Assembly: GCF_013141775.1 (NCBI RefSeq)
Contig: NZ_WHOB01000012.1
Location: forward strand, 209,698-273,697
DNA from: Paenibacillus phytohabitans
GTDB taxonomy: Bacteria; Bacillota; Bacilli; Paenibacillales; Paenibacillaceae
Length of the DNA stretch: 64,000 bases
Direction of reading: 5' to 3'
Positions within the stretch are counted from its first letter, which is position 1. The number at the start of each line of letters is the position of its first letter. The notes beneath the pieces were generated by a model. It was not told where the DNA came from, searched no databases, and saw nothing but the letters and a program-made list of their open reading frames with translations. This document shows, one piece after another, positions 52,564 to 61,354 of this stretch. Position numbers and translations under genes: made by a program.

Positions 52564-53073
52564 TTATGCAAACCGGATGGTGTCACCGCCGATGAAATCC
52601 ACCCACGGATTGACCATCTCATCTCCGAATTTGTCCTTCTTCTTCTCGATGGCGAAGAGATAACGGGCATCTTCGGACACCGGATAGGCCGGGCTGTGCC
52701 AGACTCCGCGGCCGATGACAATCGCTTGTCCCGGCTTAATGCGGAAGCATTTCACCGCCCTAGGATCAGGCTGCTCCTCCGGGTCGTCGATGTCGTTGCA
52801 GCAGGCAACAGGCTGAATAATCTCCCGGTCGAAGGTGAGCAGCAGCTCTTCACGGCTTACATGCCGCTCCATCGCAGTAACCTCGAACGCGCGCTGCTGT
52901 GTTTCAACCAGGCCGAAGCCGATGGGCTCCGACACGTCCAGCATCTGAATATAACTCCAGCAGTTCCAGCCGTCACCTGTCTTGGACGGCTCATCTGCGG
53001 GCAGATCAATAACTTTGCCATACGGGGCAAACGCGGTGCCCGTCAAATCTTCAATAATGACTTTGTGCTCCAT
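52564..53073 (-). CDS. Ureidoglycolate lyase (AllA)-like protein
   Basis: A 169-residue cupin-fold protein of the AllA family (PF04115). It has the usual length, the N-terminal AFAPYGKVIDLPADEPSKTG, and the core VKCFRIKPGQAIVIGRGVWH followed by SPAYPVSEDARYLFAIEKKK, with His-Ser-Pro as in the metal/substrate site region. True AllA splits ureidoglycolate to glyoxylate and urea, but several family members in sugar operons have other, unproven roles. GGAGG lies eight bases before the ATG. It follows the binding-protein gene by 26 bases and precedes the M20 gene. Confidence 0.8.
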   Translation of the reverse strand: MEHKVIIEDLTGTAFAPYGKVIDLPADEPSKTGDGWNCWSYIQMLDVSEPIGFGLVETQQRAFEVTAMERHVSREELLLTFDREIIQPVACCNDIDDPEEQPDPRAVKCFRIKPGQAIVIGRGVWHSPAYPVSEDARYLFAIEKKKDKFGDEMVNPWVDFIGGDTIRFA

Positions 53074-53099
53074 TTAAGCCGCCTCCATTCCCGCTTTGA

Positions 53100-54137
53100 C
53101 TAGAAGTCAAAGCTGTCCACATTCTCACTGGTGACTTCAAGCGTGCCGATGAATACGTTCTGTCCGTCCACTTTGACAGCGCCCACGGTCGGGATTTCCA
53201 TCCCGTCCTTAATTTCATTGCCCTGGGCCAGCTGATCCAGAATATAAACGGTAGTATAGGCAAGCTTGGCCGGGTCCCAGATAATATCTGTTTTGATCGT
53301 GCCGTTAGAGATATAGTTCTTCACAACACTTGGAACAGCAATGCCTGTAATGGCGATCTGCCCCTGCTCAATGGTGCCCGCCTTCACCGCCTGTTCAACG
53401 ACCTCAGCTGCTGCCGGCGGTTCACCGCCCGCGAACCCGATAATCCCGCTGAGATCCGGATAGGTCTGGATTAAGTTCTGCGCATTGGCATAGGCCTTCT
53501 GCTGGTCATCGTCGCTGGATACCGTTGTTACCAGTTCGATGTCAGGATAGTTAGCTGCGAAATAGGCTTTGGCCGCATCAGATTTGGCAATCTGATTCTG
53601 GGAGCCGAGACCTGCCACCATGAAGGCAACCTGCCCTTTGCCGCCCATCTCTTCCCCGATTGTCTTAGCCAGCAGTTCTCCGACCTCTTCGTCCGTGGCC
53701 GGGGCAACATAATATTGACGGTCGGTATCCGGCGCATCGCTGTCCCAGGTGACGATCTTCACATCCTGGTCAGCCGCTTTCTTGAAGACAGGCCCCACCG
53801 CCTTGGCATCATTCGGAGATACCCCGATTCCGCTTACCTTGCGGGTCAGCATGTCCTGAATCATGTTAATCTGTTTGGACGAATCCGCCTCGGTTGGTGC
53901 ATTGAATACAACCTCAACCCCCATATCCTCAGCCGCCTGCTTGGCCCCTTTCTCCGCAGCAGCCCAGTAAGCGGGCCCGATCGATTTCGGGTTGATGAAG
54001 TAGGTTCTAGTGCCGGAAGCCGCAGCCCCATTGTTGCCCTGGGACCCGGTATCCGCTTGAGAATTCCCCGCATTTCCACAAGCAGTCAAGCTCAAAGCAA
54101 GTACGCCAGTCAGTAACGCTAATGTCATTTTTTTCAT
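53100..54137 (-). CDS. Ribose-type sugar-binding lipoprotein (RbsB/LsrB-like)
   Basis: A 345-residue type-I periplasmic-binding-fold lipoprotein, anchored at Cys20 (LSLTAC). Characteristic segments: FINPKSIGPAYWAAAEKGAK, IQDMLTRKVSGIGVSPNDA, VTWDSDAPDTDRQYYVAP and GITGIAVPSVVKNYI-like text near 240. The ATG at 54137 has GGAG ten bases upstream; a GTG at 54146 is less well placed. The gene start abuts the end of the second permease gene. It binds the substrate of the RbsABC-type importer, which may be a pentose or a pentose-containing compound. Confidence 0.92.
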   Translation of the reverse strand: MKKMTLALLTGVLALSLTACGNAGNSQADTGSQGNNGAAASGTRTYFINPKSIGPAYWAAAEKGAKQAAEDMGVEVVFNAPTEADSSKQINMIQDMLTRKVSGIGVSPNDAKAVGPVFKKAADQDVKIVTWDSDAPDTDRQYYVAPATDEEVGELLAKTIGEEMGGKGQVAFMVAGLGSQNQIAKSDAAKAYFAANYPDIELVTTVSSDDDQQKAYANAQNLIQTYPDLSGIIGFAGGEPPAAAEVVEQAVKAGTIEQGQIAITGIAVPSVVKNYISNGTIKTDIIWDPAKLAYTTVYILDQLAQGNEIKDGMEIPTVGAVKVDGQNVFIGTLEVTSENVDSFDF

Positions 54138-54142
54138 AGGGT

Positions 54143-55087
54143 TCACTCTCCACTAATTTTTTTATTTCCTACCGCAAGCAGCAGCAGGGCTCCTAAAATG
54201 ACTGCCTGATACAGCACCGAAACGCCCAGCAAATTCAGACCGTTACGCAAGAACACAATAATCAGCAGACCGACGAATGTGCCGGTAAGACTTCCCCTCC
54301 CTCCAAAAATATGAGTGCCGCCTATCAGAGTAGCTGTGATGACATCCAGCTCTATATTGGTACCCGATGTCGCTTCGGCGCTTGCCAGCCGTGATACCAG
54401 GAATACACCCGCCAGTGCAGAGAATAACCCGCTGAGCATAAAGAGTGCAAAACGGATACGGACTACCGGAATACCGGAATAGCGTACAACCTCTTCGTTA
54501 TTGCCGATTCCGTAAATATAGGTGCCGTACTTCGTTTTCTTCATAACAAAGCTGGCAATCAGGAACAACACGACCAGCACAATTGCATTAAATGGAATGC
54601 CGGCAATGTAATGCTGTCCAAGGAAGTAGAAGGAATCGGGATAGCCGCTGATCGGTCTGCCTTCATTGATGACATAGACCAGACCCCGGAGCATAACCAG
54701 CATCCCGATGGTGACGACAATTGCCTGCATCCTATGCCTTGCAATAAGATAACCGTTAACGGCTCCGCACATCAGACCCGCCAGCAGGCCGAATATGACG
54801 CATATCCAGATGTTGAAGCCGCGCTCAAAGGCAACTCCCATCGTGACAGCAGAGAAAGCAAGAATCGACCCGACCGACAGATCCATCGCACCGGATATAA
54901 TGATCAGCGTCATCGGTATGGCGATAAGCCCGACCTCCACCATCTGGTTCAGCACATTCATAAAGTTGGTGACAGATAAGAAATAGGGGGAAAGGAAGTT
55001 GAACAGGATTAGAATGAACAGCAGCAGGGATAGCTGAACGAGCAGCGTATTCGATTTGAGCGGCAGACGGCTTGTCCAGGCTTTCAT
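54143..55087 (-). CDS. Ribose-type ABC transporter permease (RbsC-like)
   Basis: A 314-residue membrane protein of the BPD_transp_2 family with eight or more hydrophobic segments and the hallmark segments IISGAMDLSVGSILAFSAVT and IGGTHIFGGRGSLTGTFVGL. It overlaps the preceding permease gene by four bases. The two permeases differ in sequence, so a heterodimeric channel is likely, as in rhamnose and autoinducer-2 type systems. Confidence 0.94.
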   Translation of the reverse strand: MKAWTSRLPLKSNTLLVQLSLLLFILILFNFLSPYFLSVTNFMNVLNQMVEVGLIAIPMTLIIISGAMDLSVGSILAFSAVTMGVAFERGFNIWICVIFGLLAGLMCGAVNGYLIARHRMQAIVVTIGMLVMLRGLVYVINEGRPISGYPDSFYFLGQHYIAGIPFNAIVLVVLFLIASFVMKKTKYGTYIYGIGNNEEVVRYSGIPVVRIRFALFMLSGLFSALAGVFLVSRLASAEATSGTNIELDVITATLIGGTHIFGGRGSLTGTFVGLLIIVFLRNGLNLLGVSVLYQAVILGALLLLAVGNKKISGE

Positions 55088-56046
55088 ACCAGATCCCCTT
55101 CTTTCCCTTTATTTTGTCGAGCCCGCTGCAGCGTATTGATAACGATAGCCAGGATGATCAGGAACCCGGTCGTTGCATCTACCCAGAACGGAGATACCTT
55201 CGCAATAATCAGGCCATTCTTGACGATGCCCATGAAGAGTACGCCGAGCATCGTTCCGCCGATGGTGCCTACGCCACCAAAGATGCTGCCTCCGCCAATC
55301 AGCACAGCGGCCATGACTTCGAAGGATAGGCTGTTGCCTGCGGTCGATGCCTGAACACTCCCTACCTTGGCTGCAAAGATAACGGAGGCGATTCCGACCA
55401 GCATTCCGGTTAACACATATACTTTGAACTTGGTACCGGCCACATTAATGCCCGCCAGCTTGGCTGCGGAGCTGTTGCCTCCGACGGAATATATTCTTCT
55501 TCCTCCACGGGTGTATTTCAGCAAATAGATAAATACGGCGATCAGCAGCAGGGCTATAATCAGCGGAAACGAAATCCCCAGCACTATCCCTTGACCGAAA
55601 AAGCGGAAGCTGTCCGGGAAATTGTTCATCCACGTTCCGCCGCTTATCCCAACAGCGACTCCCCGGAAAATATACATGGTAGCCAAAGTGACAATAATGT
55701 CGGGGATTTTCCTTACAGCGATAAAATATCCGTTCACCATTCCGCAAAGCACACCGATAACTACACCAAGCAGGGCTGCTATTATGGGGGGGACACCTTT
55801 ACTTAGAAACAGCCCGACTGAAGTTGCCGTCACAGCCAGGACAGAGCCTACAGATAAATCCATGCCTCCCAGCAGAATGACCATGGTCATTCCGATGGCC
55901 ACAATAAACATGGTCGTATTCTGATCCAGAATAAGCTTGAGATTATTAATGGCGAAGAAGTCCGGTGTAATGATGGAGAAAAGCACGATGACTAGGACCG
56001 TGAATATCATGATAGGTGCTTCATGTATATTAGAAATGCGTTTCAT
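55084..56046 (-). CDS. Ribose-type ABC transporter permease (RbsC-like)
   Basis: A 320-residue permease with the hallmark ILLGGMDLSVGSVLAVTATS and LIGGGSIFGGVGTIGGTMLG segments. It overlaps the ATPase gene upstream by four bases (ATGA) and the second permease downstream by four bases, so the transporter genes are translated as a coupled string. Confidence 0.94.
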   Translation of the reverse strand: MKRISNIHEAPIMIFTVLVIVLFSIITPDFFAINNLKLILDQNTTMFIVAIGMTMVILLGGMDLSVGSVLAVTATSVGLFLSKGVPPIIAALLGVVIGVLCGMVNGYFIAVRKIPDIIVTLATMYIFRGVAVGISGGTWMNNFPDSFRFFGQGIVLGISFPLIIALLLIAVFIYLLKYTRGGRRIYSVGGNSSAAKLAGINVAGTKFKVYVLTGMLVGIASVIFAAKVGSVQASTAGNSLSFEVMAAVLIGGGSIFGGVGTIGGTMLGVLFMGIVKNGLIIAKVSPFWVDATTGFLIILAIVINTLQRARQNKGKEGDLV

Positions 56047-57554
56047 AAGGCGCCTCCCTTCCCGCGCGGATGTGATGCCCGCTGCAGCAGCTGCTCCTGA
56101 TCCGCTTCGCCATGGGCAAATTCATGCACAATATCCCCCTGGTACATCACCAGCACCCGGTCACTGAGTCCGATAACCTCCGGCATTTCGGAAGAAATAA
56201 GCAGGATGCTTAACCCTTCACGGGCGAGCTCGTGAATAATGCTGTATATTTCCGCTTTGGCACCCACATCTACGCCCCGCGTCGGTTCTTCAAGAATGAG
56301 AATGTCCGGATGGGCTGCAAGCCATTTGCCGATCACAACCTTCTGCTGATTGCCTCCGCTTAAGAAATCCACGGTCTGGCTATCATCCGGCGCCTTGATC
56401 CGCAGCTTCCCCATATACTCCGCGCTCACATGCTGAATGGCATTGCGGTCCAGAACCAGTCCTTTGGACAGCTCAGGCAGCATGGCGAAGGATATATTTT
56501 GCCTGATCGACATCGGCTTAATGATGCCTTGGCGGTGCCGGTCAGGGGGGACATAGGCCAGTTTTTTAGCTTTGGCATCACTGGGACTTGTAATTTTAAC
56601 GGGTCGTCCATTAATTTCGATCTCCCCGGTTCCCCGCTTCAATCCGAATAGACGCTCGGCAACCGTATGCGAGCCTGACCCCGGAATACCGAACAGTCCC
56701 ACAATCTCTCCTTTTCTCAGCTCGAACGATATCTTGTGGCTGGCATCCAAGGACAGCTCTTGTACCTTCAGCACTACCTCTTTCCCGTGCGGCTGCTTGC
56801 GGACAGGATACAGCTGCTGGACCTCTTTACCCACCATCATCTGAATTAAGCTCTGTTCCGTGACTTCCCCGATAGGCTGAGTAGCAACTTTGCGGCCGTC
56901 TCTTAGAACGGTGACTTTATCTGCGATTTCAAAGATCTCCTTCATCCGGTGGGAGACATACACGATGGCTACACCCTGCGAACGCAGCCGGCGGATGACT
57001 TCGAACATCTTCTTCACTTCATTCTCGGGTAATGCCGCCGACGGCTCGTCCATAATCAGCACATCTGCCTTGAAGGACAGCGCCTTGGCAATCTCAACCA
57101 CCTGCTGGCTATGCACACCGAGATGCCGCACCTCTTCACGGACATCAATGTCCCCGCCTCCGATGGAATCGACCAGTGCCTGGGCTTCTTCAACCATTCT
57201 GGACCACTTGATCCGGCCGAACCGTCCCGCCATTTCCGGCCGGTCGATGAATATATTCTCCGCTGCGGACAGATTCGTAAACAGGTTGAACTCCTGATGG
57301 ATGATGGATACGCCTTGGCGCTGGGCATCCAGCGGGCTGCCGAAGACAGCTTCCGCGCCTTTTAACCTGACGGTTCCCCCAGTTGGCGGATATACACCGG
57401 AGAGAATTTTCATCAGCGTCGATTTACCGGCACCGTTCTCACCCATAAGTGCGTGGACTTCGCCTGGATACAGCTCGAAACCGACATCTGCCAAAGCTTT
57501 TACACCCGGGAATTCCTTACTGATTCCCTCCATGGTCAATACTGGACGAGTCAT
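56043..57554 (-). CDS. Ribose-type ABC transporter ATPase (RbsA/MglA-like, two ATPase domains)
   Basis: A 503-residue duplicated ATPase. Domain 1 has Walker A GENGAGKST, Walker B LIMDEPSAALPENE and a reduced signature (LGVHSQQ). Domain 2 has a degenerate P-loop (GIPGSGSHT), the signature LSGGNQQKVVIGKWL and Walker B ILEEPTRGVDVGAK. This asymmetry is normal for RbsA-type proteins. AAGGGGG precedes the ATG. It is separated from the ribokinase gene by about 150 bases, a gap without clear promoter or terminator. Confidence 0.95.
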   Translation of the reverse strand: MTRPVLTMEGISKEFPGVKALADVGFELYPGEVHALMGENGAGKSTLMKILSGVYPPTGGTVRLKGAEAVFGSPLDAQRQGVSIIHQEFNLFTNLSAAENIFIDRPEMAGRFGRIKWSRMVEEAQALVDSIGGGDIDVREEVRHLGVHSQQVVEIAKALSFKADVLIMDEPSAALPENEVKKMFEVIRRLRSQGVAIVYVSHRMKEIFEIADKVTVLRDGRKVATQPIGEVTEQSLIQMMVGKEVQQLYPVRKQPHGKEVVLKVQELSLDASHKISFELRKGEIVGLFGIPGSGSHTVAERLFGLKRGTGEIEINGRPVKITSPSDAKAKKLAYVPPDRHRQGIIKPMSIRQNISFAMLPELSKGLVLDRNAIQHVSAEYMGKLRIKAPDDSQTVDFLSGGNQQKVVIGKWLAAHPDILILEEPTRGVDVGAKAEIYSIIHELAREGLSILLISSEMPEVIGLSDRVLVMYQGDIVHEFAHGEADQEQLLQRASHPRGKGGAL

Positions 57555-57705
57555 GCTAAGACCCCCTTTTTCTTTCGATACTGAAACATGGTTTTATAGA
57601 TCCTTTAACAATTAGAAGCGTTAATTCACGAAAGCATCCGGGTACGTAGAACCCTTTTTCACGAAGAAAATCTATATTCCTACGGTAAATTACAGATATC
57701 TTCGA

Positions 57706-58623
57706 CTAGGAGCCGGCCTGTTCAAGAAAAGCATAAACCTGTTCTTTGGCAGGAATAGAGCTTTGAGCTCCGGTAGCGGAGACGGTTAACGCAGCAGCAG
57801 CAGCTGCATATTGCAGACTGTCTGCCAATTCGTTGTCCCCGTAGTAGGCGGCAACGAATGCTCCGATAAATGTATCCCCTGCGGCTGTTGTATCCACGGC
57901 TTCAACCGGATAGGCGGGGATCTCAAGGATCTTCCCGTCACCATCCATGTATACAGCCCCTTGGCTGCCCAGTGTAATAATCAATTGCGGAATTCCATCC
58001 TGCAATAACAACCGGCCCGCGCTGCATGCCTCCTTGAAGCTTACAATCTGCATCCCGCTCAGTACCTCCGCTTCGGTTTCGTTCATAATCAGTAAGCGGA
58101 TTCCTCTGAGCTGGTCACGGTCAAATCCGGTTACCGGAGCCGGGTTCATGCATACGGGGACGCCTGCAGCTTCAGCCCTATCGATTATCCTGCGATTCAC
58201 GGAGCCGGGAATTTCATTCTGCAGGAGGATCACATCATAGGGGGACAGATCCAGAGCTTCCAGATCGTCTCCGCCATAACTATAGTTAGCTCCCGGCGAC
58301 AGGATAATATTGTTCTCCCCTGAGGAATCCGTGGTAATGAGTGCGATTCCGGTCGTTTCCGGCCTGCGGGCAATGGCTGTGATATCGATCCCCTCATCTT
58401 CAAGCTTCCGGCATATCTCTATGCCGAAGGCGTCGGAGCCTACTCCTCCCGCCATTGCTACCTTGGCCCCGGATCTCGCTGCGGCACAGGCTTGATTGCC
58501 TCCTTTCCCTCCTGCATGAAAGCCAGTCCCCATACCATGTAACGTTTCACCGGGAACAGGAAGCCGATCTACCCGGGTCACAATATCCATATTCATGCTG
58601 CCTACGACAAGAATGTTGGCCAT
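57706..58623 (-). CDS. rbsK: Ribokinase (PfkB family)
   Basis: A 305-residue sugar kinase with the ribokinase N-terminus VVGSMNMDIV, the substrate lid motif HAGGKGGNQA (PfkB signature 1) and the ATP/catalytic motif VDTTAAGDTFIGA, whose Asp is the catalytic base. It phosphorylates ribose to ribose 5-phosphate, or a similar pentose. It follows the LacI-type regulator by 21 bases and precedes the ribose-type importer, so the operon very likely delivers a pentose or a pentose-containing compound. RbsD is absent. Confidence 0.93.
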   Translation of the reverse strand: MANILVVGSMNMDIVTRVDRLPVPGETLHGMGTGFHAGGKGGNQACAAARSGAKVAMAGGVGSDAFGIEICRKLEDEGIDITAIARRPETTGIALITTDSSGENNIILSPGANYSYGGDDLEALDLSPYDVILLQNEIPGSVNRRIIDRAEAAGVPVCMNPAPVTGFDRDQLRGIRLLIMNETEAEVLSGMQIVSFKEACSAGRLLLQDGIPQLIITLGSQGAVYMDGDGKILEIPAYPVEAVDTTAAGDTFIGAFVAAYYGDNELADSLQYAAAAAALTVSATGAQSSIPAKEQVYAFLEQAGS

Positions 58624-58644
58624 ACCTCTTCCTCCCGTGCTACT

Positions 58645-59658
58645 CTACTTTAGCTTTTTAACGGAACCCCGCTTGATCAGCTCCACATCCAGTATCACTT
58701 TTTTTAGCTTGGACGCCCCGTTTGTCGGCATCTTGATCTTCTGAATAAGCATTTCCGTCGCGTGCAGCCCCATCTCTCTCATCGGCCTGCCCACAACAGT
58801 CACTTGGGGCTGGACAAACTGGGCGAGTTCGTTCTCGTCAAAACCAATTAAAGAAATATCTTCACCAATCCGCAGATTCAAATCCCGGATGGCTTTAATA
58901 ACCCCTGTACAGATCACATTATTGGTAGCAAAAATTGCTGTCGGCGGCCGTTCAGCCTGCATAAGCTCTATCGTAAACCTGTATCCGTCTTCCTCAAGCC
59001 ACCGGCCTTGCTTATGATAATTGGAATCTGGAGTGATGCCTTTCTCATGCAGAGCCTGATGATAACCCCAATATCTGTCTTTGCCGTCATTGAAGTCATG
59101 CGCTCCGTCGATAATTGCGATACGTTCATGGCCATAGTCCACAAAATGCCTGACCGCCTCATAAGCCCCGCGGAAATTATCAATCAGAACACCGTCATGC
59201 CCGCAATCGTTGATAAACCGGTCCACCAGGATGGTAGGCTTGCGGATGTTGCGATAGAATCCGGCCTCTTTGTGCGTACCGATAAGAATAATGCCATCAA
59301 CATTGCGTCCCAGAAAACCTTCGAAGAACTCTTCCTCCTCCGCCTCATCGTTATATGTAGAAACAACGAGTGTGGAGAAGCCCTCTTTCTTGGCTGCTTC
59401 CACGGTTCCGCCAATGACTGCCGTATAGAACGGATTCTGGATTTCCGGGACGACCACTGCAATCATATGGGTCTTCTTGTTGACCATGGACGCAGCCATC
59501 GTATTCGGAACGAAATTAAGCTCTTCGATCATCTTCAGGATTTTTTTGCGGGTTGCATCACTTACACGATCCCGGCCATTCATTACTCTTGAGACAGTGG
59601 CCACCGAGACGCCCGCAAGTCTGGCCACATCTTTGATGGTAAGTTCTTTATCCGCCAT
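58645..59658 (-). CDS. LacI-family transcriptional regulator
   Basis: A 337-residue repressor: N-terminal LacI helix-turn-helix with hinge helix (TIKDVARLAGVSVATVSRVM, then FVPNTMAASM) and a sugar-binding periplasmic-like domain (QNPFYTAVIGGTVEAAKKEG, GFDENELAQFVQPQVTVV). The longest frame starts at 59676, but GAAAGGA is six bases before the ATG at 59658. It leads the operon it is expected to control, and AACGTT-centred operators lie just upstream. Confidence 0.94.
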   Translation of the reverse strand: MADKELTIKDVARLAGVSVATVSRVMNGRDRVSDATRKKILKMIEELNFVPNTMAASMVNKKTHMIAVVVPEIQNPFYTAVIGGTVEAAKKEGFSTLVVSTYNDEAEEEEFFEGFLGRNVDGIILIGTHKEAGFYRNIRKPTILVDRFINDCGHDGVLIDNFRGAYEAVRHFVDYGHERIAIIDGAHDFNDGKDRYWGYHQALHEKGITPDSNYHKQGRWLEEDGYRFTIELMQAERPPTAIFATNNVICTGVIKAIRDLNLRIGEDISLIGFDENELAQFVQPQVTVVGRPMREMGLHATEMLIQKIKMPTNGASKLKKVILDVELIKRGSVKKLK

Positions 59659-59736
59659 AATTTTCCTTTCTGTCATAACGTTTACGCAAGAATTAAACCT
59701 TTATATCAACGTTATAATCAGTGAGTTTATATTTAT

Positions 59737-59756
59737 TTGCAAAAACGTTTTCGCAA
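59737..59756. promoter_or_regulatory. LacI-type operator
   Basis: TTGCAAAAACGTTTTCGCAA is a near-perfect palindrome (one mismatch between arms) with the CG centre common in LacI-family operators. It lies 79 bases upstream of the regulator start. A poorer copy, with the half-site GTTTACGCAA at 59680-59689, lies closer to the gene. Confidence 0.72.
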
Positions 59757-59820
59757 TTTCTAGGTTCATTTTAGTACAGGAATTCATAGATTACAATAGG
59801 AAATACTTAAAATTTTAAAA

Positions 59821-59834
59821 TAAAAACGCTTACA
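59821..59834 (-). promoter_or_regulatory. Candidate cre (CcpA) site
   Basis: TGTAAGCGTTTTTA on the minus strand matches the cre consensus at all but one fixed position, upstream of the LacI/ribokinase operon. The remainder of the 59659-60156 intergenic region is AT-rich without a gene. Confidence 0.4.
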
Positions 59835-60020
59835 AATGTCATTTATAACATGAATGCGTTAGGTATGTGATTAAAAATTTCTTTATAATGGAAATAATCT
59901 CTTTTTGGTGTTATTTAATATGACATATTCGGGTTTTGCAGCCTTCGATTTTGAATGGATGGGTTTGAGCGGATTTTGTGGAATTTAAATTTCAAGCGGG
60001 TGAAGTTGGGAACCACATAT

Positions 60021-60040
60021 TTGTAAAAACGTTTACGCAA
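60021..60040. promoter_or_regulatory. Second LacI-type operator
   Basis: TTGTAAAAACGTTTACGCAA shares the GTTTACGCAA half and CG centre with the site at 59737-59756, 284 bases away. Two distant operators would allow looping, or this one may regulate the divergent glycosyltransferase gene, whose start is 117 bases away. Confidence 0.6.
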
Positions 60041-60156
60041 ATATCCCCCCCACATTTCTTAGGGAATGTCCGCCTTTTTTTTCCTGTCTTCGCGCCCGTT
60101 AAGCTAGGCCCGCATAAAATAACTTCATGAGATTAAAGGGAATGGCGGGATGATCA

Positions 60157-61311
60157 GTGGAAGAAATCTGCGGAAACGAGAAGCCGGCAGGCACAAGCCT
60201 GAGAGAGTCCGGGTTCTACCGGGATGTGTGGGAATGGGCAGCTTCCGCTCCATCTGGAGCCGGGGAAAGGGTTGTACCTTTTGAATTTGGAGGAGCCGCT
60301 GAATACAGGGCCCCCAACACACTTGAACAGGAAGTTCACCCTTACCTGCAACCCTATACCCTTCAACCCGGAGGCGGATATGTGGCATGTATTCCGAGCG
60401 GGCGTGTGTGGGGACGATCTGGATCTATCCTGACATCAGACAGCAAACTGATTTTCGACCTGTCCCCCGAATACGATGGACAACTACACAGAATGCTAAC
60501 GCCGGAAGAACATCCGGCTTTGCAGCGGCGGAAGGCCCGGGAGCTTCAGGAGGTCCCTGGAACGGCTGCTGCATTGACTTTTTGCGGGAGTCATAACTAT
60601 TTTCACTGGTTATATGATGTGCTGCCGCGGCTGGGGATGCTCAGGACTCTAAATATATCTTTTCAAACCCTCATCATGAATCCGAATCCTTATGGGGCTT
60701 TCGTGGAAGAGACCTTAGCTATGTTTGACGTACCGGAATCGTCCGTAATTCACGCCGCCGATGACCGGGAAATTCAGGCCGAGCGGCTGGTAGTTCCTTC
60801 CCTGATGATGAATTCCCATTATCCGCCTTGGACCACTGCTACCCTCCAGAGGTTTATGCTGCCCGGAAGCGGCACAACACCCCAATCACCAAGCCGTATT
60901 TTCATTTCCCGGGGCCAAGCTTCTGCCCGCCGGTTCATTAACGAGAATGAAGTCATCCGGTATTTGGAGGCGTACGGATTTGTTCCTATTTGTCTGGAGG
61001 ATTGGACCGTGGCCCAGCAGGTTCAGCTCTTTGCTTGTGCCAAAGCGATAGTATCGCCGCATGGTGCCGGACTGGCCAATCTTGCTTTCTGCATGAAGGG
61101 AACCGTTGTTATCGAAATTTTTCATCTCCGGCATGTAGTGCCTACTTACTGGATGATCAGCAACCACAACAAACTTGACTACTACATGATGTACGGACAA
61201 GATGAGGGTACGGCACATGACCGTTTTCCGGGACTTGCAGACTTCACGGTGGATTTGGACCGGCTGGAGCAAACACTCGGTATGGCAGGACTGAACAAGC
61301 AAGGCGCATGA
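60157..61311 (+). CDS. GT61-like glycosyltransferase (DUF563)
   Basis: A 384-residue cytoplasmic protein of the GT61 family. Motifs: FCGSHNYFHWLYDVLPRL (His-Trp region about residue 145), SRIFISRGQASARRFINENE (about 248) and AIVSPHGAGLANLAFC (about 300), the usual GT61 core. It probably adds a sugar to a cell-surface polysaccharide or glycoprotein. The start is GTG with a weak ribosome-binding site. It stands alone between the LacI operon and a convergent gene pair, with no sugar-polymer biosynthesis genes nearby. The donor and acceptor are unknown. Confidence 0.88.
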   Translation: MEEICGNEKPAGTSLRESGFYRDVWEWAASAPSGAGERVVPFEFGGAAEYRAPNTLEQEVHPYLQPYTLQPGGGYVACIPSGRVWGRSGSILTSDSKLIFDLSPEYDGQLHRMLTPEEHPALQRRKARELQEVPGTAAALTFCGSHNYFHWLYDVLPRLGMLRTLNISFQTLIMNPNPYGAFVEETLAMFDVPESSVIHAADDREIQAERLVVPSLMMNSHYPPWTTATLQRFMLPGSGTTPQSPSRIFISRGQASARRFINENEVIRYLEAYGFVPICLEDWTVAQQVQLFACAKAIVSPHGAGLANLAFCMKGTVVIEIFHLRHVVPTYWMISNHNKLDYYMMYGQDEGTAHDRFPGLADFTVDLDRLEQTLGMAGLNKQGA

Positions 61312-61354
61312 GCAGCCGTTCAGGTGAAGCAGACCGTCATTACAAATTCCACTC

